A stretch of 64,000 nt of DNA. It comes from DASUWK01 sp036378435. Lineage in GTDB: Bacteria > Chloroflexota > Dormibacteria > Dormibacterales > Dormibacteraceae. The notes below the pieces were generated by a model. That model was not told where the DNA came from. It made no database searches and was given only the letters and a program-made list of their open reading frames with translations. The DNA lies in contig DASUWK010000067.1 of assembly GCA_036378435.1 (NCBI GenBank), forward strand, positions 1-64,000, written 5' to 3'. This document shows, one piece after another, positions 32,089-40,566 of this stretch (within the stretch, counting starts at the first letter, position 1; every line of letters begins with the position of its first letter). Both the position numbers and the translations under genes were made by a program.

Positions 32089-32094
32089 AGTCTA
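32089..32094 (-). promoter_or_regulatory. -10 box of the toxin-antitoxin operon
   Basis: Minus-strand TAGACT, then CGGCGC (6 bases) and the antitoxin GTG at 32082. Confidence 0.5.
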
Positions 32095-32179
32095 CACGTG
32101 CAAGCACGAATCGTGTACCTGCCCTTAACAGCGTGGGTAGACGCCAACCGATAGCGGTCCTGAACTTCTCGCCATCCAA

Positions 32180-33145
32180 CTGAGCCTCCCACCGCCGCCC
32201 TCGCTCGGCGCCTACCTGGACCACTGGCTCGAGCACACGGCCCGTCCGCGGCTGCGACCACTGACGTACGCGGGCTACCGCGTCAACGTGCGGCACATCC
32301 AGTCCATATTGGGCGCGATCCCGATCGACGAGCTCACCGCAGAGGACGTCCAGGGCCTGATCAACCGCAAGCTCGAATCCGGTCTCGGTGGCAAGAGCGT
32401 CGCCTACATCCGGCAGGTGCTGCGGACCGCGCTGCGCGACGCTCAGAGGCGGGGGCTCGTCGCGCGGAACGTCGTCGCCCTGGTCCCGGCCCCGCGCATC
32501 GAACCAGGCGAGATCAAGCCGCTCGCACCCGAAGAGATCGGCCGTCTTCTGCGAGCGGCAGCCGGTTGGCGTCTCGAAGCGCTCTACGTGACCACCCTCG
32601 GGCTCGGTCTGCGCCAGGGCGAAGTGCTGGGACTGCAGTGGTCGGACCTGGACGAACGCGAGGGCTGGCTGCGCGTCCGCCGGCAGCTGCAGCGCAACCC
32701 CGGCGGGGCCAGGCTGGCGGCGCCAAAGTCGAGGCAGGCGCGGCGCTCGCTCAACGTTCCTCCGACCGTGCTGAGAGCTCTCCAAGAGCACCGGCGCCGG
32801 CAAGAAGTCGAACGAAGAGTGGCCGGCGACCGCTGGCAAGACTCCGAGCTCATATTCACCACCACCACCGGCGGGCCGATCAGCGCCCGCTGGCTGCTCC
32901 GCGACTTCGGGCGCCTGCTCCACGTGGCAGGCGTTCGCCACCTGCGATTCCACGACCTGCGCCACTCCTGCGCGACCCTGCTGCTGGTCGGCGGGGTCTC
33001 GCCGCGCGTCGTCATGGAGATCCTCGGTCACTCCGAGATCCGGCTGACCATGGAGACCTACAGCCACGTCATCCCGCCCCTGCGTCGGGACGCCGCCGAC
33101 CGGATGGAGGCGATCCTGGCCGCGGCCGCGTCCGAAGGCCGCTAG
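32180..33145 (+). CDS. Tyrosine recombinase/integrase, N-terminally short
   Basis: A phage-type integrase with a core-binding domain (GAYLDHWLEHTARPRLRP onward) and a complete catalytic domain: Arg in GLGLRQGEVLGLQW, HLRFHDLRHSCATLLL, LGHSEIRLTMETYSHV with the nucleophile Tyr. In-frame sequence similar to integrases extends upstream of the first GTG (32288) to about 32180. No ATG, GTG or TTG exists there and a stop lies at about 32135, so the usual N-terminal arm-binding domain (about 60-70 residues) is missing. It is either a CTG-initiated short enzyme or a 5'-truncated remnant. Confidence 0.75.
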   Translation: MSLPPPPSLGAYLDHWLEHTARPRLRPLTYAGYRVNVRHIQSILGAIPIDELTAEDVQGLINRKLESGLGGKSVAYIRQVLRTALRDAQRRGLVARNVVALVPAPRIEPGEIKPLAPEEIGRLLRAAAGWRLEALYVTTLGLGLRQGEVLGLQWSDLDEREGWLRVRRQLQRNPGGARLAAPKSRQARRSLNVPPTVLRALQEHRRRQEVERRVAGDRWQDSELIFTTTTGGPISARWLLRDFGRLLHVAGVRHLRFHDLRHSCATLLLVGGVSPRVVMEILGHSEIRLTMETYSHVIPPLRRDAADRMEAILAAAASEGR

Positions 33146-33759
33146 CCCGAGCTCCGGTCCTCGATCTCCCAGGCGTGGTCGAGCACGTGCCACGCCGACC
33201 GCCGCGCCATGTACCGCGTCGGCCACCCCTTGTCGCCGGCCGCCACCGCCGGTCCTGGCTCCCGCAGCCGCGCCAGGATCGCGTCCCGCGTCGCCGCGCC
33301 CTTGCCGCGCAGGCCGATCTTCGTCGCGTACATCTCCTCCGCGTCCCGCACGTGCGCCACGATCTTGTCGCGGTCCCGGCCGCCGCCTCGCGGCCCCTTC
33401 GCGAGCGACGCCGGCGCCGAGGCGACGACATCATCAAAAAACGACCAGCAGGCAGCCAGCAGCTTCGCCTGCCGCTCGGCCTCGTCCTCGAAGATGGGCC
33501 GGCGGTCGATCTCGGGCACGACGCCGGGAGCGCCGAAGTCGGTGGTCGCGTTGCCAGGCACGTGCTCCACCACGTCAAAAGCGTCGAGTGAGAACTCCAA
33601 CCCCGCGGCGCGGGCGACCGGCTCGTATCGAGGCGCGTAGGCGGACAGAACAGCGAGCGCGCGCTCCTCGTCCTTGGCGCTGCGCCCCCAGCCGGGCCAG
33701 TCGAGCGCCATGGCGAACACGCGCTTCGACCCCACCTCCAGGTAGACCGGCGTCTTCAC
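33142..33759 (-). CDS. DinB-like helical protein with N-terminal extension
   Basis: 205 residues. The N-terminal part (YLEVGSKRVFAMALDWPGW) is small and beta-rich; the rest is helical and ends YMARRSAWHVLDHAWEIEDR, a DinB/MDMPI-like segment with metal-ligand-type histidines. Function unknown. GTG 33759 forms a GTGA overlap with the upstream thioesterase gene. Its stop shares the tetranucleotide CTAG with the integrase stop. Confidence 0.75.
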   Translation of the reverse strand: MKTPVYLEVGSKRVFAMALDWPGWGRSAKDEERALAVLSAYAPRYEPVARAAGLEFSLDAFDVVEHVPGNATTDFGAPGVVPEIDRRPIFEDEAERQAKLLAACWSFFDDVVASAPASLAKGPRGGGRDRDKIVAHVRDAEEMYATKIGLRGKGAATRDAILARLREPGPAVAAGDKGWPTRYMARRSAWHVLDHAWEIEDRSSG

Positions 33760-34184
33760 GCCGAGACCGCCACGGCCATCAGGGTGGCCGCCGCGTCGGC
33801 TACGCGGGCGCCGTCCGCCACCCGGTCCACCCACGCCGAGACATAGGACAGCGAGCGCCGCTGCCGGTCGAGCCGGCCGACGATCTCGACCTCCTCCCCC
33901 ACCTTGAGCGGCAGCCGGTAGCGCACCTCGAGCTTGCAGGTCACCCCGGGGCTGCCGGCGTGCCACGCCGCCCAGCCGGCCGCCTCGTCCAGCAGCAGCG
34001 CCACCACGCCGCCGTGCACCACGCCCGCCCAGGACTGGTAGCGCCCGGGGACCGCGAAGCGCGCCGTGACCACTCCCGAGTCGTCGGGCGTGAACCGCAG
34101 CTGCAGCCCCTCGTCGTTCAGCTCGCCGCAGCCGAAGCAGCGGTTGTCGTATTCGACGCCGTCACGAGCCACTGCGCAGAGCAT
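33756..34184 (-). CDS. PaaI-like hotdog thioesterase
   Basis: 142 residues of the 4HBT family. The N-terminal CFGCGELNDEGLQLRF is typical of a Cys-bearing subgroup. The core GVVHGGVVALLLDEAAGWAA contains the catalytic Asp/Glu helix, and CKLEVRYRLPLKVGEEV follows. It hydrolyses an acyl-CoA of unknown type. It is coupled to the DinB-like gene by a GTGA overlap. Confidence 0.88.
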   Translation of the reverse strand: MLCAVARDGVEYDNRCFGCGELNDEGLQLRFTPDDSGVVTARFAVPGRYQSWAGVVHGGVVALLLDEAAGWAAWHAGSPGVTCKLEVRYRLPLKVGEEVEIVGRLDRQRRSLSYVSAWVDRVADGARVADAAATLMAVAVSA

Positions 34185-34219
34185 GCGGCATGCCGCATCC
34201 CGCGCGACACGGGCGCGCC

Positions 34220-35851
34220 TCAGGCGCTGCGTCGCCGGCGACGTCTCAGGGTGCGGAAAGACTGCGCCGCGCCCAGAACGCCCACGAGGATCACCGCGGC
34301 GCCCAGCGGCTCTGATCCCGAGCGGATCGCGCTCGCCAGCGCGGCGCGCCTGCTGGCCACGGTTCGCGTGCCGTCGAGGACCGGCGGCGGCGACGCAGTG
34401 CTGAGAGCGGCGGGAGCCGCATTCGGAGCGACCTCGAGCGGACCCGGCAAGCCGACTGGCGGGACCGGCGCCCCGCGGCCTGGCAGCGCGGCGATGACGC
34501 CGCTCACGTCCACCGGCAAAGCCGCCGCGGCGCTGCTGCCGTCCGCATCGGTGACCACCACCTTGCCCTCCAGCGTGCCCGGGATCGAGTAGAGGTGCCG
34601 GGCGCTCACCACGTAGGCCGATCCGCTCTGTGAGACGGTGCCGGCGCTGGTGGTCCCATCACCCCAGCTCACCGAAGCGGTGTAAGGCGGGCGGCCGCCC
34701 TGGATCGTCGCCACCGTGAAGTCCTGGAGAGATCCGACGAGCGCGGTGACCTTCTGCACGATCACCGCCAGTGGGGACGGCACCAGCTTCCAGGTGTCGC
34801 CCATGTAACCGTAGGGAGCCGCGTCGCAGTTCGCCCAGCCACCGAACAGCACGGTTTGCTTGGCCGCGGCGTCGTAGGCCGCGCTCATCCAGCTGCGGCA
34901 CCCGGGTGGGGAGATCGGCTCGCTCAGCGCCCAGCCGTTCTGCGAGAACGTCCAGGTGTCATCGATGGTGTAAGGGTCCGCCAGGCCGCCGAACAGGACT
35001 GTCTCGCCCATCTGCGCGTCGTAGGCCAGCGCGGCACCATAGCGCGGAGATGGCGCCAGCGTCGAGCTGACCTGCGACCAGGTCCCCCCGCCGTACTCCC
35101 AGGTGTCTCCCAACGCGTGGCCCTTGCCGCAGCTGCAGTTGATCTGGGTCCAGCCGCCAAAGAGGACCAGCTTTCCGATCGACTGGTCGTAGCCGAGGGA
35201 CGCGCCGTAGCGGCCGGGCGGGCTGCCCTGGGTCGCGACCTGCTGCCAATCCGAGCCGGTCCAGCGCCACGTCGTCGTCTGCCCCACCCCTGGTGCGAGG
35301 CTCGGGTCGGCGCCCCCGAAAAGAATCAGGTCGTGGTCGGCGGGGTCATACGCGAGCGAGGACCAGTAGCTGCCAGGCGGCACATGCGCCGGCTGGGCCT
35401 GCGTCCACATGCTGCCGTCGTAGACCCAGGTCGTGCGCGTCATGCCGCTCGGGTCCACGCCTCCGAACATGACGGTCTGGTTCAGGTCCGGGTCGTACGC
35501 CATCGCGAACTCCCGAGTTCCGGGCGGCGAAGCGGCGGGGTGGCGGAGCGACCAGCTGCCGCCGTCCCAGGCCCAGGTCTCACTGCTGTTGGTGACCGTG
35601 CCGCCGGAGTTGGCGGCGCCGCCGAAGAGCACGAGATCACCGGCGTGGGAGTCGTACGTGAGCCCGTATCCGTAGCGCGGCGCCGGCGAGGTCCCCGGGT
35701 GAAGCTGGTCCCAGGAGACGGCGAGCGCAGCCGCCGGCCTGGCCACACCCAGGGCGACGACGCCACCCAGCAACACCGGCAAGAGCCGGCGCAATACCTC
35801 CGGCACCGTTCGGGAACTTAGATTCGAGGCCGTCTCGCGCGCAAGCGTCAA
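34220..35851 (-). CDS. Secreted kelch-repeat protein with PKD-like domain and C-terminal anchor
   Basis: 543 residues. The signal peptide (about 20-43, LLPVLLGGVVALGVARPAAA) is followed by six or seven kelch repeats of the type PRYGxxLxYD...VLFGG (about 55-345) forming a beta-propeller. A PKD/Ig-like domain (about 350-440, containing VSWGDGTTSAG) comes next. The C-terminal membrane helix (AAVILVGVLGAAQSFR) ends in an Arg-rich tail. It is probably a cell-surface adhesin or binding protein. TTG start. Confidence 0.82.
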   Translation of the reverse strand: MTLARETASNLSSRTVPEVLRRLLPVLLGGVVALGVARPAAALAVSWDQLHPGTSPAPRYGYGLTYDSHAGDLVLFGGAANSGGTVTNSSETWAWDGGSWSLRHPAASPPGTREFAMAYDPDLNQTVMFGGVDPSGMTRTTWVYDGSMWTQAQPAHVPPGSYWSSLAYDPADHDLILFGGADPSLAPGVGQTTTWRWTGSDWQQVATQGSPPGRYGASLGYDQSIGKLVLFGGWTQINCSCGKGHALGDTWEYGGGTWSQVSSTLAPSPRYGAALAYDAQMGETVLFGGLADPYTIDDTWTFSQNGWALSEPISPPGCRSWMSAAYDAAAKQTVLFGGWANCDAAPYGYMGDTWKLVPSPLAVIVQKVTALVGSLQDFTVATIQGGRPPYTASVSWGDGTTSAGTVSQSGSAYVVSARHLYSIPGTLEGKVVVTDADGSSAAAALPVDVSGVIAALPGRGAPVPPVGLPGPLEVAPNAAPAALSTASPPPVLDGTRTVASRRAALASAIRSGSEPLGAAVILVGVLGAAQSFRTLRRRRRRSA

Positions 35852-35867
35852 GATCCAGACGACGTTC

Positions 35868-35873
35868 TAGAGT
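35868..35873 (+). promoter_or_regulatory. -10 box of a leaderless promoter
   Basis: TAGAGT ends 6 bases before the GTG at 35880 of the crotonase gene. Confidence 0.5.
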
Positions 35874-35879
35874 TCCTTT

Positions 35880-36662
35880 GTGGACATCGCGCTCCAGTAC
35901 CTCGAGGTCCATGACGCGCTGCCCGCGGTCGTGATCACCATGAACCGCCCCGACCAGCGCAACGCGCTCAGCACCGGCCTCATGACCGAACTCACGGACG
36001 AGCTGGACAGGCAGAGCCGCCGCGAGGACTGCCGCGCGATCGTCATCACCGGCGCCGGCAGCGCCTTCTCCGCCGGCCACGACCTCAGCGAGCTCACCGA
36101 TCGCAGCCTCGACGAGGAGCGCGCGATCTTCGAGACCTGCACGCGGATGATGGACACGATCCAGCGCATCCCGCAGCCCGTCATCGCCGCCGTCAACGGG
36201 CACGCTTTCGCCGCCGGCTGCCAGCTGGTGGCGACCTGCGACCTGGCCGTCGCCGCGGACACGGCGAGATTCGCCACGCCCGGCGTCAGGATCGGGCTCT
36301 TCTGCTCGACGCCCATGGTCGCGCTGAGCCGGAACATCGGCCGCAAGCACGCGCTGGAGATGCTGCTGACGGGCAAGCCGATCGACGCCCAGACGGCTGC
36401 CGAGTGGGGGCTGGTCAATCGCGTGGTCCCGGCGGCCGAGGTGCGGCAAGCGGCCCTCGAGCTGGCCGGCGAGATCGCCCCCTACTCCCCGCTCGTCCTC
36501 AAGATTGGGAAGGAAGCGTTCTACCGCCAGGTCGACGCCACACAGGATGAGGCGTACCGGCTGATGGGCGAGGTCATGGCCCAGAACGCCGTGACCGGCG
36601 ACGGCCAGGAGGGCATGACGGCCTTCCTCCAGAAGCGTCAACCGGTCTGGAAGGGCGAATAG
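35880..36662 (+). CDS. Enoyl-CoA hydratase/isomerase family protein, ECHDC3-like
   Basis: A 260-residue crotonase-fold protein. CoA-binding and oxyanion-hole regions are present (SAFSAGHDLSEL; NGHAFAAGCQLVATCD). The two catalytic glutamates of enoyl-CoA hydratase are absent: Gln in AAGCQL, and the second region reads TPGVRIGLFCSTP. This matches the ECHDC3 branch (including the ending DGQEGMTAFLQKRQPVW), whose reaction is uncertain. It is followed closely by a phosphatase gene. Leaderless start predicted. Confidence 0.88.
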   Translation: MDIALQYLEVHDALPAVVITMNRPDQRNALSTGLMTELTDELDRQSRREDCRAIVITGAGSAFSAGHDLSELTDRSLDEERAIFETCTRMMDTIQRIPQPVIAAVNGHAFAAGCQLVATCDLAVAADTARFATPGVRIGLFCSTPMVALSRNIGRKHALEMLLTGKPIDAQTAAEWGLVNRVVPAAEVRQAALELAGEIAPYSPLVLKIGKEAFYRQVDATQDEAYRLMGEVMAQNAVTGDGQEGMTAFLQKRQPVWKGE

Positions 36663-36697
36663 GCGCCGAAGAGGAGGTCGGGCGCACGGTCTCCCTC

Positions 36698-37294
36698 ATG
36701 CGGGGGATCGAGGCGACCTTCCTCTACGGCCAGCAAGACGCGACCGAGATCTGGCTCTGCCGCCACGGCGACTGCTACCTGGACATGAGCGCCGACCCCG
36801 ACCCGCCGCTCAGCTCCTGGGGACGCGAGCAGGCGGCCAAGCTGGCGGAACGGGCGAACCGGATCGGCGTTGAGGCCGTCTACGCCAGCCAGGCGCGCCG
36901 GGCGATCCAGACCGCCGAGGCGATCGGCCGGCCGGTCACGAACGACGGCCGCCTCCGCGAGTTCGGTAACGACGCGCGCGCAGCCGCCGAGGCGGCGATG
37001 GACGCGAACAGCGTCAACTGGTCCGAGGACGCGGCGCAGGCTCAAAAGAGGATCAAGACGGCGCTAGACGAGATCGCGGCGCGACACCCGGGACAGAGGG
37101 TCGTGGTGGTGAGCCACGGCGGCATCATCCTCGCCCACCTCTGCGACCTCATGAGGGTGGAGTTCCCGCAGCTGCGGATCCTGCCCTACTACACGAGCGT
37201 GACGGTCATCCGGCATCGGGACGGCAAGCGCCGTGTCGGCTCGATCAACGACACGGCACACCTCGAACCGATCACCGGACCGCCTACCATCTGA
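36698..37294 (+). CDS. Histidine phosphatase (phosphoglycerate mutase-like)
   Basis: 198 residues. The catalytic motif is CRHGD (His about 23), with a second active-site segment VVSHGGIILAHL and the acid region LREFGND. It is a small branch-2-like hydrolase of unknown substrate. It lies 35 bases after the crotonase gene, and its end contains the -10 region of the following Sdh1-type operon. Confidence 0.85.
   Translation: MRGIEATFLYGQQDATEIWLCRHGDCYLDMSADPDPPLSSWGREQAAKLAERANRIGVEAVYASQARRAIQTAEAIGRPVTNDGRLREFGNDARAAAEAAMDANSVNWSEDAAQAQKRIKTALDEIAARHPGQRVVVVSHGGIILAHLCDLMRVEFPQLRILPYYTSVTVIRHRDGKRRVGSINDTAHLEPITGPPTI
37285..37290 (+). promoter_or_regulatory. -10 box of the Sdh1-type operon (leaderless)
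   Basis: TACCAT overlaps the end of the phosphatase gene, 8 bases before the GTG at 37299. Confidence 0.5.
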
Positions 37295-37298
37295 ATAC

Positions 37299-38057
37299 GT
37301 GGCCGTAGCGCAAAGAGCCGCGTCCCCCGCCGGTCCGGGCGAACCCGTCCAGAACCCCTACTCGGTCCTCCCGAACTGGCTCTACCCCAGCTTCGTCGTC
37401 GCCGGCCTGGGCCTCTTCACGCTCTATGCGCTCTTCGTCGTCCTCTTCCAGCGCGACGGGGAGTACGGCAACCTTTTGAGCCCCTTCTACTCGCCCTTCA
37501 TCTGGAAGACCGGGCCGCTGCCGCCGGCGATCTGGATCACGTGGGCGCCGCTGGCGTTCCGCGGCACCTGCTACTACTACCGCAAGGCGTACTTCCGCTC
37601 CTTCTTCTGGCACCCGCGCTCGTGCGCCGTCGGCGAGCCGAAGCGCGGGACGTACAAGGGCGAGACCGCCTTCCCCTGGATCCTCAACAACTTCCACCGC
37701 TTCGCCTTCTACGTCACCGCCGTCCAGGTCGGCTTCCTCTGGTGGGACGTCATCCAGAGTTTCGACTTCGGCGGCCACTTCGGCTTTGGCGTCGGCACGG
37801 CGCTGCTGCTGCTGAACACGCTGCTGCTGAGCGGCTACACGTTCGGCTGCCACGCCTTCCGCCACCTCGCCGGCGGCGGCACCGACTGCTTCAGCTGCTC
37901 AAAGAACCGCTTCCGGCTCTGGAAGGGCGTGACCGTGCTCAACGTCCGCCACGACCGCTGGGCCTGGGCGAGCCTCTTCACCGTCATGGCGGCCGACCTC
38001 TATATCCGCCTCCTGATCCACGGAGTGATCCCATTCGACCCGCATTGGATGTTGTAG
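37299..38057 (+). CDS. Sdh1-type complex II membrane anchor subunit
   Basis: A 252-residue membrane protein with about five helices, including YPSFVVAGLGLFTLYALFVV and GFGVGTALLLLNTLLLSGY. Conserved His/Cys positions (NNFHRFAFY, FGCHAFRH, DCFSCSKN) may serve haem or quinone binding. The gene order anchor-flavoprotein-FeS matches mycobacterial Sdh1 (Rv0249c-Rv0247c). The stop lies inside the start region of the flavoprotein gene (overlap 13 bases). Confidence 0.75.
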   Translation: MAVAQRAASPAGPGEPVQNPYSVLPNWLYPSFVVAGLGLFTLYALFVVLFQRDGEYGNLLSPFYSPFIWKTGPLPPAIWITWAPLAFRGTCYYYRKAYFRSFFWHPRSCAVGEPKRGTYKGETAFPWILNNFHRFAFYVTAVQVGFLWWDVIQSFDFGGHFGFGVGTALLLLNTLLLSGYTFGCHAFRHLAGGGTDCFSCSKNRFRLWKGVTVLNVRHDRWAWASLFTVMAADLYIRLLIHGVIPFDPHWML

Positions 38058-39790
38058 AGACCGACGTCCTCGTCATCGGGGCGGGGGGCGCGGGCATGCG
38101 CGGAGCGATCGCGGCCGCTGAGGCCGGCGCCCGGACGACCGTCATCTGCAAATCACTGCTCGGCAAGGCGCACACCGTGATGGCCGAGGGAGGGATGGCC
38201 GCGGCCCTCGCCAACGTCGCCCAACTCGACAGCTGGGAGGCGCACTTCGCCGACACGATGAAGGGCGGCAAGCTGCTCAACAACTGGCGCAACGCCTATA
38301 TCCACGCCCAGGAGGCGCCGCTGCGGGTGCTCGAGCTCGAGCGCTGGGGCGCGATCTTCGACCGCACGCACTCGGGCTACATCCACCAGCGGCCCTTCGG
38401 AGCCCACACCTACCCGCGGCTCGCGCACATCGGCGACCGCACCGGGCTGGAGCTGATCCGCACGCTGCAGGACCGGCTCGTCCACCGCGAGAACGTCGAC
38501 GTCCACATGGAGGTGACGGTCTTCAAGCTGCTGACGGGCGGCGGGCGCATCACCGGGGCCCTGGCCTACCGGCGCGCCGACGGCGGCCTGCTGCACTACA
38601 AATGCACGGCGGTACTCCTGGCCACGGGCGGCGCGGGCAAGATCTACCGCGTCACCTCGAACTCCTGGGAGAGCACCGGCGACGGCACCGCGCTCGCGTA
38701 CGAGGCGGGCGCACTGATCCAGGACGCCGAGATGGTGCAGTTCCACCCCACCGGCATGGTCTGGCCGGCCGGCGTGCGCGGCATCCTCGTCACCGAGGGA
38801 GTGCGCGGCGAGGGCGGCGTGCTCAAGAACAAGGACGGGGAGCGCTTCATGGAGCGCTACGACCACGAGCGGATGGAGCTGAGCTCGCGGGACATCGTCG
38901 CCCGCGCGATCCACGCCGAGGTGCAGGCGGGCCGCGGCACGCCGCACGGCGGCGCGTACCTCGACATCACCCATCGCAGCGCCGACTACATCAAGCGGAA
39001 GCTGCCCTCGATGTACGAGCAGTTCCACAAGCTGGCGCACGTCGACATCACCAAGGAGCCGATGGAGGTGGCGCCGACCGTCCACTACTGGATGGGCGGG
39101 CTGCGCGTTGACGCCGACACCGGCGCCGCGGACGGCGTCGGCGGGCTGTTCGCTGCCGGCGAGGTCGCGGCGGGGCTGCACGGCGCCAATCGCCTGGGCG
39201 GCAACTCGCTGACGGACCTGCTGGTGTTCGGCAAGCGGGCCGGCGAGGCGGCGGCCGCGTTCTCGGGCGGGCGGCGGGTCAAGGAGGACAGGGCGGCGAT
39301 CGACGGGGCCGTCGACGACCTGCTCGCGCCGCTGCGCCGCCGCGAGGGTCCGTCGCCCTACAAACTCCAGGGCGAGCTGCAGGACCTGATGACGCAGCAC
39401 TGTGGCATCCAGCGGGACGAGGCGACGCTGTTGGAGGGTCTCGACAAGCTCCTCGAGCTGCGCGAGCGCGCGGCCGAGTGCGGCACGGGTGGCCCGACCG
39501 GGCGCGCCTTCAACCCCGGCTGGCACACCGCGCAGGACCTCAAGATGATGCTCGTGAACGCCGAGGCCGTCCTTCGCTCCGCCATCGAGCGCAAGGAGAG
39601 CCGCGGCGCCCACTCGCGGACCGACTACCGCAAGCTCGAGCCCCGCTTCGAGGGCATCCACTTCGTCTCTGTGCGCGCGCCGGATGGCGCCATGAAGATC
39701 GAGGAGCGGGAGGTCGAGCCGGTGCCGTACAACCTGACCGAGGTCATCAGCCAGAGCTACGAGAAGTTCACGCCGGAGGAGACCGAGTGA
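38045..39790 (+). CDS. sdhA: Succinate dehydrogenase flavoprotein subunit, Sdh1 type
   Basis: A 581-residue FAD subunit that oxidises succinate (or reduces fumarate) at the cytoplasmic face. It has the Rossmann start VLVIGAGGAGMRGAIAA, the covalent-FAD His in KAHTVMAEGG, and the substrate-site motifs FHPTGM, EGVRGEGG, HYWMGG and GANRLGGNSL. The TTG at 38045 is the only start in the right place and overlaps the anchor gene. The 3' end overlaps sdhB by GTGA. Confidence 0.92.
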   Translation: MDVVETDVLVIGAGGAGMRGAIAAAEAGARTTVICKSLLGKAHTVMAEGGMAAALANVAQLDSWEAHFADTMKGGKLLNNWRNAYIHAQEAPLRVLELERWGAIFDRTHSGYIHQRPFGAHTYPRLAHIGDRTGLELIRTLQDRLVHRENVDVHMEVTVFKLLTGGGRITGALAYRRADGGLLHYKCTAVLLATGGAGKIYRVTSNSWESTGDGTALAYEAGALIQDAEMVQFHPTGMVWPAGVRGILVTEGVRGEGGVLKNKDGERFMERYDHERMELSSRDIVARAIHAEVQAGRGTPHGGAYLDITHRSADYIKRKLPSMYEQFHKLAHVDITKEPMEVAPTVHYWMGGLRVDADTGAADGVGGLFAAGEVAAGLHGANRLGGNSLTDLLVFGKRAGEAAAAFSGGRRVKEDRAAIDGAVDDLLAPLRRREGPSPYKLQGELQDLMTQHCGIQRDEATLLEGLDKLLELRERAAECGTGGPTGRAFNPGWHTAQDLKMMLVNAEAVLRSAIERKESRGAHSRTDYRKLEPRFEGIHFVSVRAPDGAMKIEEREVEPVPYNLTEVISQSYEKFTPEETE

Positions 39791-40566
39791 GCCAAAACCG
39801 CGGTAACGCCGTCCGTCTCAAGGTGTGGCGCGGCAACGCCGAGGGCGGCGACCTCCACGAGTACCGCGTGCCCGTCCGCGAGGGCATGGTCGTGCTCGAC
39901 GCCGTTCTCTGGGTGCAGGCGAACGCCGCGGGTGACCTGGCCGTGCGTTGGAATTGCAAAGCCGCCAAATGCGGCTCCTGCTCGGCCGAGATCAACGGCT
40001 TCCCGCGCCTTATGTGCAAGAGCCCGATCGACGAGTACGGCGATGAGATCACGGTCCGGCCGATGCGCACGTTTCCAGTGATCAAGGACCTCGTGACCGA
40101 CGTCAGCTGGAACTACGAGGTCAACAAGAAGATCCCGGAGTTCACGCCGTCCGCCGCGGACGCGGAGTCGGAGGAGCCGTGGCGGATGGACCAGGTCGAC
40201 GTCGACCGCTCGATCGAGTTCCGCAAGTGCATCGAGTGCTTCCTCTGCCAGGACGTCTGCCACGTTCTGCGCGACCACGATCGCAAGGACGCGTACTACG
40301 GGCCGCGCTTCATGATCCGCATCGCGTCTTTGGAGATGCACCCGAAGGACACGCTCGACCGGCGGCCGCTGCTGAAAGGTGAGGGCGGCGTCGGCATGTG
40401 CGACATCACCAAGTGCTGCCAGGAGGTGTGCCCGGAGCACATCCACATCACGGACAACGCGATCATCCCGTTGAAAGAGCGCGTGGTCGACATGTCGTTC
40501 GACCCCGTGCTCGCTCTCGCTCGACGGTTCCGGCGTGGCTCAAGCCCAGACGACCAGCGCGGCTGA
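39787..40566 (+). CDS. sdhB: Succinate dehydrogenase iron-sulfur subunit, Sdh1 type
   Basis: A 259-residue protein. The N-terminal [2Fe-2S] ferredoxin has WNCKAAKCGSC and a later Cys; the C-terminal part has CIECFLCQDVC and CDITKCCQEVCP for the 4Fe-4S and 3Fe-4S clusters. GTG start overlapping the sdhA stop (GTGA). It completes a three-gene Sdh1-type operon. Confidence 0.92.
   Translation: MSQNRGNAVRLKVWRGNAEGGDLHEYRVPVREGMVVLDAVLWVQANAAGDLAVRWNCKAAKCGSCSAEINGFPRLMCKSPIDEYGDEITVRPMRTFPVIKDLVTDVSWNYEVNKKIPEFTPSAADAESEEPWRMDQVDVDRSIEFRKCIECFLCQDVCHVLRDHDRKDAYYGPRFMIRIASLEMHPKDTLDRRPLLKGEGGVGMCDITKCCQEVCPEHIHITDNAIIPLKERVVDMSFDPVLALARRFRRGSSPDDQRG

Noticed and set aside
31394..33145. Classical tRNA-integrated island with flanking att repeats
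   Set aside because: The integrase lies on the 5' side of the tRNA rather than the 3' side, and no second copy of the tRNA end was seen, so att sites were not annotated.
38153..39661. 502-codon minus-strand frame opposite sdhA
   Set aside because: It is antisense to a highly conserved flavoprotein and has no motifs.
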